A DNA stretch of 33,720 bases from Schoenoplectus triqueter (Eukaryota; Streptophyta; Magnoliopsida; Poales; Cyperaceae): the NCBI GenBank assembly GCA_964058805.1, contig CAXKVV010001570.1, positions 1 through 33,720 of the forward strand, given 5' to 3'. The notes under the pieces are model-generated. The model did no database searches. It was not told where the DNA came from and was given only the letters and a program-made list of their open reading frames with translations. The position numbers and the translations under genes are program-made. Shown here in pieces: positions 9,104 through 17,620 of this stretch. The first letter of the stretch is position 1. The number at the start of each line of letters is the position of its first letter.

Positions 9104-10491
9104 AGGGGGACATACCGAGGTATATACCCCCACACAGGTTTATCCCTTACCCTCAAAGACTTGTTAACACGAAATTGGATAAGCAATATGCTAGGTTTGT
9201 TGAATTGTTAAAGAAATTGAATGTCAACATTCCATTCACCGATGTTGTCACTAAAATGCCGACATATGCAAAGTTTTTGAAAGATATCTTGTCCAATAGG
9301 AGGAAATTAGACGATAAAACGGTAACCTTGACTGAAAAAGTGAGCGCAATAGTGATGAATAAGTTACCCCCTAAGTTGTAAGACCCGGGTAGTTTTGTCA
9401 TACCTTGTTCTATAGGCAGCACCAAATTCGACCGTGCTTTGTGTGACCTTGGGGCAAGTGTAAGTCTGATGCCAAAATCTGTTTTTGATAGAATTGGGGT
9501 TGGTGAATTAGTGCCAACAAAAATTTCTTTACAATTGGCGGACGGATCAGTAAAATATCCGGTGGGGCAAGTTGAGGATTTACCGCTTCAAGTTGGGAAA
9601 TTTTACATTCCCATAGATTTTGTCGTAATTGAAATGGATGAGGACCCCAATACACCTTTAATTCTTGGCCGGCCATTCTTGAATACGGCTGGCACCCAAA
9701 TAGATGTTAGAGGGGGAAAACTCACATTTGAGATCCGAAAAGAAAAAGTCAAATTCGATATGTTTAAAGCTTTGAAATACCCTACTAATGACGGTAATTT
9801 TTGCAGGGTGGACAAGATTGACGTGATTGTTAAAGAAGAATTTGAAAAACTATCAATCGCCGATTCGATTGATAAATTGGTCACGCATCCTTCCGACGGT
9901 GAATTCGAAAGGTTTCTCGAACAAATGGAGTTGAAAATCTCAAAATCTGAAGAAAGGAGACACGAAACAGCACAACCAGCAGAAAATTTTCAAAATTGCG
10001 GACCGAAGGAAGAATTTACGAACCGCAAAAAGTGCACAAACGAAGGCAGAAAATTCCAGAGCCAAAATTGCGGTCCGAAGTCCGAAATTTGCGGTCCGCA
10101 ATTTTTCCCAGCTATCATATTTTTAACTTCAGAAGGTTCAGACTCGACCCAAAACCCTCCAATCTCACTCAAGGTCGAGCTACAACCTCTACCATCCACT
10201 CTAAGGGTTGAAGTCTTTAATCCACTGACAGAGGAGAAACACAATGAGATTATGAAGGAAGAATCGAGAAAAACAGTGATAAAGCACGATGACTCAGTGA
10301 GCACTGGTAGGGCAAAAGATAAGGGCTTTCAGGCATCGCATAAAAGATTACTGAAGAAATGTGAAACCGACTGGCTGAGTGCTCTCAAAGTGACGAAGAA
10401 ATGGGTTTGTTGTGGACGAAAAAGACCGAGTGATGAGGGATTGAGCTTTTCTCTCTCTCTCTACAAACCTCAACCCCCGCCTAGTGATTGA
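9049..10491 (+). pseudogene. Athila-type protease region, truncated before RT
   Basis: This frame overlaps the end of gag and encodes the spacer before protease. It has one TAA at 9379, which looks like a C-to-T change of a Gln codon, and then stays open to 10491. The retropepsin active-site region reads CDLGASVSLMP (Asp at 9445-9447), with the downstream flap and LGRPFLNTAG segment typical of Athila and Tat proteases. About 60 residues resemble the link toward RT, then come an unusual segment with repeated NCGP/ICGP units (9994-10110) and LKVELQPLPSTLRVE, which resembles the extreme start of an Athila RT. No RT motifs, RNase H or integrase follow. The last 100 residues are unassigned. Confidence 0.82.
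9994..10110 (+). repeat. GCGGNCCGC motif array in the protease-RT linker
   Basis: Copies of aattgcggaccg, aattgcggtccg and tttgcggtccgcaattttt occur in both orientations inside the protease frame. They match motifs in both LTRs (tttgcggaccgcaattatc at 6245 and 11930). The core GCGG-A/T-CCGC is palindromic around one base. Confidence 0.75.
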
Positions 10492-10590
10492 GGCACCCGC
10501 CTCAACCCCGCCCGCCTCCATTGTCTTCTTCCATTGTAAATTCTTTATACCTTTCTTTTTTTTCTTTCACACATTGAGGACAATGCTTGA

Positions 10591-10604
10591 TTTAAGTTTG
10601 GGAG
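10591..10604 (+). other. Internal polypurine-tract-like sequence
   Basis: TTTAAGTTTGGGAG, preceded by cattgaggacaatg, closely matches the 3' polypurine tract at 11666-11680. Similar phrases are often found after pol in plant gypsy elements. Confidence 0.5.
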
Positions 10605-11665
10605 AGTATTTGGAACTTACTTGTATCTGCATAGCATGTAGTTGTTATTATTGTTGCATTAAGATTATTGCAATTTTTTTTAGAAATTCAAATTTTAGTG
10701 GGTAATTTTGCAAAAAGTTTTGAAAAACCTTAAGGGAAATTTTGGCAAAGGAGTAGTCTTGTTGGAAATTTTGGGAAATTGATTCGGGAATATACAAACT
10801 TTTCTAAAATAACATGTGGTGAATGAAAAAGGTTCTTAGGTCCGAAAAATCAGAAAAAAATATGTCCTAGGAAGTTTCTAGAATGATGAGTGTTCAAGGA
10901 TTGACATCCTCCCAAAATTTTTTATCAAACCTTGAAAATCCAATTTGTTTATTTATTTTAAATGAAAAACTTAATTAAGAAAGAGTGCTTATGGCAAGTG
11001 TCGACCGGTGCTTCTAAAAAAAAATCAAAAGGACCTGAAAATTAATATGCAAATCTTTAGAAGGTCCAAATTATCGAGGCACCATGGTTAAGAGTACACA
11101 TGCCATGACATTCGTAAACAAATAAAAAGAAAAATTCTGATTCAAATAAGATCAAATTAAGCCTCAAATGTGCTAGGGCGGTATTATGGAACTCCCTAAC
11201 CCCCAACACGGCACGAGGCAGCCTCATGTGCGCATTTAGGGTTTCTTAATAAAACTTTGAGTTACACAAAAATAACCCGCGCGAGGTTCAAGATTAACAC
11301 TCTAATTTTTCTTCTTTTATGGATTTTCTTGGTTTCATTTCATAGTTGAGGGGAAGAAAAAACTTTAGTGTTCATCATTTTTTGGAAAGATTCTAGGGCA
11401 TTACATTGAAAGTAAGAGTCTGAGGTAAAACTCCTCAAGTAAAACACCACGTGTGAAGTCGGAAATAACGAACAATTCCCAAAGCTTTTTCCAAAAACTC
11501 CAATTAATGACCGAACAAATTTGAAAGGATTTGTCTTAGGGTTAGGCACCTCTTTTTCAAACAACTCACGACCTTTTGCATGTATGTTAGATTTCCTTAG
11601 AACTTTGCTTAGTTTAGAGATGTACCCTAGGTCTCCGACTGAATCTTGCTTAGGGACAAGCAAGG

Positions 11666-11683
11666 TTTAAGTTTGGGGGAATT
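11666..11683 (+). other. Gypsy 3' polypurine tract
   Basis: TTTAAGTTTGGGGGAATT immediately precedes the 3' LTR. It primes plus-strand synthesis in LTR retrotransposons. Confidence 0.85.
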
Positions 11684-13041
11684 TGATAAGCCTCATTTAT
11701 ATACTATATTCAATTAGGGTTTTATCTCAAAAACTATACATTTTATGTTAATTGTTAAGAATTTATTTAGTTTTTATGTCGAGTTCGAGATACTGCTGTA
11801 TTTCTTATTATTTTACAGGTCATTGAGTGTAAACAAAGATGTTAACATGAGAAATAATGCTTGGAACAAGATGGGTCAAATTTACATGAAGAAATCAAGT
11901 TAAAAGCATTCCCATACAAAATTTGCGGACCGCAATTATCAATTGCGGACCGCAAATGCTCTCTGGTTCGTTCTGGAAAAAAATGCAAAAATGTCGGACC
12001 GCAATTTTTGGGCTGGCAGCGCGAAATTGCAGTTTTAAAGCGGTTTTCTCATTGGAATTAATAGATTTTGATACCCCTTCGTCCCAGACATCTCTCAACT
12101 GTCTGGAGAGGAGTTCTAAAGCAAGAAAGAAGAGGAAGAACACCATTGGAGAGAGATTTGAAGGAGAACTCAAGAACCGGGCGAGAAATCGTAGATCTTC
12201 TTGGTTTATTCTTTTCTTTACTCTTTTCTCATGTTGTACTGTTGTTTAAATATGAATCTTGATATAATCTTTGACATGATTTGTGGCTAGACACCCTTCT
12301 AGGGGTCTAGGTGTAAACTCGATAACTCGAATGGTTTAATTTACTCGTTTGTTGATCTTTTAGTTCTTGTTGTTTGTGATTGATTATTTTGTCTGAATTG
12401 AATGCCTAGTTTAATCAACTGCATGTTATCATAGAAGTGAAAGCGGAAACCGAAAGATGGAACTGAATCTTCTGACCCAAAATAGTGATCTAGGTTGTAG
12501 GCCAAGTACTTAACCGTGAAACTTATTACCTAAGGGAAAACCGAGGAAACCCTAGAAATTGTGTGAGGTACCGAAAGGCGAAGTACAAAATCTAGGTTAT
12601 GCCAAAGTGACTCACTGATCTTAATGAGCTTAGACTTGTAAGGTGAAGTACTTAATCGTGAAACCCGAATTGTTTAGGTACGGTATCAAGCCACGAAAGT
12701 ATAAATTTGGTACTAAAATCTGAGATTGAATCCCCGATAAACACTAGAACATATTAAAAGATCAAATTGAGTGAATTGACCAAACGAGTGAGAGTGAAGC
12801 CGAAAACCCCTAGAATCCTCAATCTGATAAACTCTCCAGTCGTTGTTGTTAGATTTATTTACTTTTAGTTTAAAACCAAAACTCACTTTTGATTGTCTAG
12901 ATTAGTGAAACTTGTTAGAACCGGTAATTCATCCTTGTCCTTGTGGTTCGACACCCCAACTACTACTTGCCTAGGCCGTGCGCTTGTGGCTGAAATTAAG
13001 TATAAATTAGGGTATTTATTAGCTTAGCAAAATACACATCA
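11684..13041 (+). repeat. 3' LTR of Athila-like element
   Basis: Same ends as the 5' LTR, about 98% identical by eye, and about 20 bp shorter because one of two adjacent tgtcggaccNcaattt units is absent near 12000-12010. Confidence 0.93.
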
Positions 13042-14465
13042 CGATTATACTCACATCCACCATTCCGACTAGTGCCACGGCACCGATTGTTTCTGATGGC
13101 CACAATCTTTCTTCTCTTCTCACTACTGTAGTTAAGCCGATTGGCACTATTATGAAAGCTCTAGTAGCCGAGCCGAGCGTTGATATGTCCTGGATTATAG
13201 ATTCTGGGGCATCCAAGCACATGACTCCTCATCCCACAATGTTCAAAACCTATAAACCTATGTCTGGGAAAGACAAGGTACAAACAGCCAACGGCTCACT
13301 ATGTCCAATAGCGGGGGTTGGGGATATAACATGTACTTCAGAACTCCAACTATCATCAGTTTTGCATGTTCCTAATTTCACCAATAACTTTCTATCAGTC
13401 AGTCAATTGGTAGATGACCTTAACTGTGTGGTTTCATTGTCTCCTACTCATGTTGTGTTGCAGGAGCTGAACACAGGAAGGGTAATTGGTGTTGGTAAGA
13501 GAAGTGAAGGCTTATACCGACTCAAGCAAGGAGGGAAAAGTTTGAATCAAAGAGCATGCGTGGCAGAAACTCCACAGTTGGAGTTGCTCTTGTTGCATTG
13601 TCGTTTATGCCATATACTATTTACTGTACTTGAAAAGTTGTACCCCAAGTTGTACTCGAAGTGTAGCAAGGCTAAACTAGTATGTGATGCTTGTGAGTTC
13701 GCTAAGCACACAAGAACAACATATCCCTCCTTTGGTAATAGAAGTTCTTCGTGTTTTGATATTGTTCATTCTGATGTGTGGGGGCCCTCGAGGATTAGTT
13801 CTTTATCTGGTTCAAGGTGGTTCGTGACTTTTATTGATTGTCATAGCCGGATGACTTGGTTGTACTTGTTGAGGAGTAAGGATGAAGTCCTGGAGTGTTT
13901 TAAGGGTTTTCACAAGATGATGGAAACGCAATTTGAGAAAAAAATAAAAGTGTTACGTTCAGACAATGGCATAGAGTACACCAATAGGGCAATGCACTTC
14001 TTCTTACGAGATAATGACATTATACATCAAACTACATGTGTGAGTACACCCGAACAGAATGGTGTCGCGGAAAGGAAGAATAGACACATTCTGGAGGTGA
14101 CAAGGTACCTCCTATTTGCCATGAATGTCTCGAAATACCTTTGGGGAGAAGCAGTACAAACTGCTACATATTTAATCAACATAATGCCATTGAGAACTGT
14201 GGACTTCAGTACACCGCTTGAGATGCTCACAAGTATTACCTCATTTAAGGTATCTCCCAAGAAGTTTGAATGTGTGTGTTTTGTTCATAATACAAGTCCA
14301 GGTATTAGTAAACTTGATGTAAAGTCTCACAAATGTGTGTTTGTTGGATATTCAAGTGGGAAAAAGGGGTATAAGTGTTATGACCCCGTGAAGAAAAGAA
14401 TGTTTGAGAGCTTGGATGTGACATTTAGAGAGACAGAATCATACTTTGTACTCTCAAATGCATAG
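13042..14465 (+). pseudogene. Copia protease and integrase region
   Basis: This frame resumes directly after the gypsy element. Counting from the ATG at 13152, the aspartic protease motif DSGAS has its Asp at residue 17. A GAG-pre-integrase zinc-binding segment (H..C...C..C, HCRLCHILF to CDACEFAKH) lies at about 150-190. The integrase core has Asp208 (HSDVWGP), Asp271 (RSDNG) and Glu307 (QNGVAERKN), spacing DX62DX35E, so all three catalytic acids remain. The integrase carboxy region continues to a TAG at 14463-14465, after which the same frame carries on. The protein would cut the polyprotein and insert element DNA. Confidence 0.88.
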
Positions 14466-15290
14466 TCCAATACATCCCCTGTGACATTTCAGGACACTCT
14501 TGAGGTAGTTGTCACTCTTCCCTCGGGCCGGATTGGCCGAGAGGGAGAGAATGTGGTGGTGGCATTGGAGGAGGGTATAGAAGATACTATAAACTTAAGT
14601 GACACTATGGACGTGAATCCAAATACAAGTTTAAATTCTCGTTTGAATTCAAGCATGGATCAGAACCTCCCACCTCCGACCAGACAAATCCATAAAGTTT
14701 GCACTCGAAAACCTCGTCATGAAAATGCTGAGCAATTGACTGTCCAAGATCAACACCAATTGCTCATACCTGTCGACGGTTCTCCCACAACAAAAACTTC
14801 AGGTAACTTAGAGTTATCCTCAGGTACTATTCTCTCTGATCTCGATCTTTCTATTGTTGTGCGCAAAGGGGTTCGATCAACTGTGTTGGAACAAGGGAAC
14901 TGTGCCTCAACATCTCACCCTATCTCCCACTATGTGTCATTTGAGACATTACCACCTACGTGCAAAGCATTTATGACCTCTTTACATTCTAATTCTGCTC
15001 CATGTGAGTGGAGAGAAGCAATGCAGGACCCGAGGTGGAAAAATGCTATGTTCGAGGAAATGAGAGCATTAGTCAAGAATGACACGTGGGATATGGTCCC
15101 GAGACCGTTAGGAAAGAATATTGTGGGATGCAAGTGGGTATACTCAATAAAACATACCCCCGAAGGAAAGGTGGATAGATTTAAGGCAAGGTTGGTAACT
15201 AAGGGTTACACACAGACATATGGAGTAGCTTATGAAGAAACCTTTACTCCTGTTGTAAAAATGAATACTGTCCGAACACTTATGCGGTGA
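14466..15290 (+). pseudogene. Copia linker and RT amino-terminal part
   Basis: Same frame as the integrase part. After a variable linker of about 170 codons, the conserved copia RT start appears (WREAMQDPRWKNAMFEEM, DTWDMVPRP, VGCKWVYSIK, RFKARLVTKGYTQ). The frame ends at a TGA at 15288-15290, where the RT coding sequence shifts to another frame. Confidence 0.87.
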
Positions 15291-16026
15291 ACTCTGGGTG
15301 AGACTTGTGCCAGCTAGACGTGAAAAATGTTTTTCTTCATGGGGACCTAAAAGAAGAGGTGTATATGGAGATCCCATCGGGTTTTCAAAATGAACAACTA
15401 AAGGGCAAAGTGTGCCGGCTGAAGCGCTCCCTGTATGGGTTGAAGCAGTCACCGCGAGCCTGGTTTGATCAGTTCTCCATGGCAATGTAAAAGCTTGGCT
15501 ATCAGCAAAGCAACACCGATCACACTATGTTCATCCAAAGGAAAGGAGAGAAAATTTGCATATTGGTCGTGTATGTGGATGATATAGTGTTGACAGGTAA
15601 CGATTCCGTGGAGATGAAGAGACTCAAGGCTAGTCTAGCCAAGGAGTTTGAAATGAAAGATCTAGGTGAATTGCGCTACTTCCTCGGCATTGAGGTTGCT
15701 CGGTCAAAAAAATGAGTAGTTCTATCACAACAGAAGTATGTCCTAGATCTACTAAGTGACACTGAAATGTTGGGGTGTAGACCCGTCAACACACCCATAG
15801 ATCCCAACCACAAGTTGAGTGGAGGAATTGGCGATCAAATGGAGAAAGGGCAATATCAATGCTTGGTAGACAAGCTAATTTACCTGGCTCACATCAGACC
15901 TGACATCTCCTACGCTGTGAGTGTGGTGAGCAGGTATATGCATGATCCTAGAGTATCATATCAGGAGGTTGTGTATCAAATCCTGAGATATCTCAAGGGT
16001 TGTCCTGAAAAAAGTGTGCTCTTTAG
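15291..16026 (+). pseudogene. Copia RT catalytic part, frameshifted
   Basis: Continues RT in frame 2 after a frameshift near 15280-15305. It reads [33 protein letters not shown] and the polymerase motif YVDDIVLTG (about 15572-15598), so the catalytic aspartates remain. In-frame stops lie at 15488 (TAA) and 15713 (TGA). After the second stop the frame continues through YVLDLL, PVNTPIDPNHKL and the RT-RNase H connection to an A-rich run at 16027-16037 where the frame shifts again. Confidence 0.87.
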
Positions 16027-16029
16027 TAA

Positions 16030-16523
16030 AAAAAAAAGGGCATAGGAGGATCGAAGTCTATACCGATGCCGATTGGGCTGGGTGTCTCGATGATAGAAAG
16101 TCCACTTCTAGCTATTGTGCGTTTGTGGGAGGTAATCTGGTTTCTTGGAGAAGTAAGAAATAAAATGTGGTGGCAAGTTCTACGGCTGAGGCCGAGTATA
16201 GAGTCATGGCCCATGGTGTGAGTGAAGGGTTGTGGCTACGAAGATTGCTACTGGAGTTAGGGTTATTTGAAGATAAACCCATCATGTTGTATTGTGACAA
16301 TAAGGCGGCTATAAACATAGCAAATAATCCAGTACAACATGATAGAACTAAACATGTGGAGATTGACCGACACTTCATTAAAGACAAGCTTGACGAAGGT
16401 ATCGTGTGTATGCCTTTTGTTGGGACTAAGGAGCAAATTGCAGATGTCTTCACAAAGGGGTTGAGTATCACCGACTTCTTCAATGTAATAGATAAGATGA
16501 GCATGATAAATATATATGCATAA
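16030..16523 (+). pseudogene. Copia RNase H region
   Basis: Frame 0 after a shift in a run of ten A residues. It encodes YTDADWAG, the first RNase H Asp region; STSSYCAFVG; SSTAEAEYRVMA with the catalytic Glu; YCDNKAAINIA with another Asp; and HVEIDRHFI near the end. A TAA at 16161-16163 sits where copia elements usually have a Gln codon (SKKQN), consistent with a C-to-T change. The coding region ends with TAA at 16521-16523, 14 bp before the 3' LTR. Confidence 0.87.
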
Positions 16524-16527
16524 TTTT

Positions 16528-16537
16528 GAGGGGGAGT
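16528..16537 (+). other. Copia polypurine tract
   Basis: TGAGGGGGAG directly precedes the 3' LTR start TGTTGAAT, as in typical plant copia elements. Confidence 0.85.
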
Positions 16538-16680
16538 GTTGAATATTATATTATTCTTGTAAAGGTAATTAGTTAAAAGTGTGATTAGAATAGTTGTAGG
16601 GACTAAACTGTATAAGTTAATGTATATATATTCAGTTTAGCGATGAATGGAAGTTAATCAAAAAACCTTTCAAGAAAACA
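16538..16680 (+). repeat. 3' LTR of copia element
   Basis: Copy of the 5' LTR with three substitutions. It ends ...AAGAAAACA at 16680 and is followed by CTTAT, a one-mismatch copy of the left flank TTTAT. Confidence 0.92.
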
Positions 16681-16685
16681 CTTAT

Positions 16686-17620
16686 TACCCAAATTGAAAT
16701 AACAGTGATACAGTTCAAAGAACCAGCAAGACAACACATGACTTATTGCTCATATTGCAAAGGCTGAAATTTGTTTGGAGCTTGAAGTTAATAAATTCAG
16801 CCTTTATGGCTAGAAAATCAACTAATATTATGATACCTATCAGCACAAGATCATATAAATATTTTTTTTTTTGCCTTGTCTGTTCTTTTTCTTGGAATGA
16901 ATTTCCACAATAGCTGGTCTTTGCCAGATTTTGCACCACATAATTATCACTTGATTGAATATTAATATACTTAATGAACAAACTTATCCCTGTATGTAAA
17001 CTGCATACAGCATACAAAAATCCCATCAGTGTCAACTCCTACAAAACTAAATCATCTATCTGATTCTCACGCAGTTAAATAGATGTAACATAGATAGGGC
17101 TCCGTATTCGCTACAAGTAAAATATATTGTTTTGTATTTATTTATTTATGTGACTTCATGTTATAAATATAAGTCAGCTTTAAAGGAAAAAAAAATACAG
17201 ATGCACAGTTTACTGATACGTATGAGTACAACGTATTCATTTTGGAGGAAAATTGGTAATCAAAATTTCATATCTGCTTAGAATAATGGACACTTCCTAA
17301 ATTACCAAATTTTATAATAGTTCAGCAAGTATATTTTTATCACTTTGGAGATTAGAACATGAATGCAAACATTAAATGTCCTGTAAATAATTAATCATAA
17401 TATGTTAAATAAATGTAAGTTACGCAAGCAGAATTAAAGGTAAAATTTATTACTGTTTTTATTAAAATACTCAGCATATACTAACATAATTTCGATTTAG
17501 ATTTGATACAAAAAACAAAAAGACCTCCAATCAGATACCCTAAATTAGCAATGTATTCAGAGAATAAGCGTGTCCTCCAAAAACCCACCCACTCCCCACA
17601 AAAGCAAAAAAAAAAAATGG
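16686..17620. other. Intergenic / 3' flank of RGGA-like gene
   Basis: AT-rich, with no frame that looks coding; the minus-strand frame at 16715-17035 has no recognisable domain. The part next to 17621 should contain the 3' UTR and polyadenylation signals of the minus-strand gene, but none could be fixed. Confidence 0.5.

Larger units (their letters stand above)
10492..11683 (+). other. Non-coding 3' interior of Athila-like element
   Basis: About 1.2 kb without any frame related to RT, integrase or an envelope-like protein. A minus-strand frame at 11340-11663 matches nothing known to me. It ends with the polypurine tract tttaagtttggggga (11666-11680) next to the 3' LTR. Confidence 0.7.
6007..13041 (+). 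mobile_element. Athila-like Ty3/gypsy element lacking RT and integrase
   Basis: LTRs of 1378 bp (6007-7384) and 1358 bp (11684-13041) start TGATAAGCC and end CACATCA. A primer site for tRNA-Asp, a gag typical of Athila-lineage elements, a retropepsin and a polypurine tract follow in order. Possible target-site copies are CGGCT (6002-6006) and CGATT (13042-13046), two transition differences. Only gag, protease and a few residues resembling the start of RT are present. The rest of the 4.3-kb interior is non-coding, so replication would need enzymes from another element. The LTRs differ by roughly 23 substitutions by eye (about 1.7%), mostly transitions, plus one about 20-bp indel. Confidence 0.9.
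5079..16680 (+). mobile_element. Ty1/copia retrotransposon, interrupted by an Athila-like element
   Basis: Two near-identical LTRs of about 143 bp (5079-5222 and 16538-16680) bound the element. They start TGTTGAATATTA and end AAGAAAACA, and differ by three substitutions. Flanking 5-bp duplications are TTTAT (5074-5078) and CTTAT (16681-16685), one mismatch. A primer binding site follows the 5' LTR directly and a polypurine tract precedes the 3' LTR. The domain order after the insertion (protease, GAG-pre-integrase, integrase, RT, RNase H) is the copia order. Without the inner element the copia is about 4.6 kb. Most of gag is missing and pol carries several stops and frameshifts, so it cannot move on its own. 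The lineage within copia was not resolved. Confidence 0.93.

Noticed and set aside
11340..11663. 107-codon minus-strand frame in the gypsy 3' interior
   Set aside because: No family resemblance and antisense within non-coding retroelement DNA. An envelope-like gene was considered, but there is no signal peptide or membrane segment and the strand is wrong.
16112..16504. 130-codon minus-strand frame over the copia RNase H region
   Set aside because: Opposite-strand shadow of the conserved RNase H frame.
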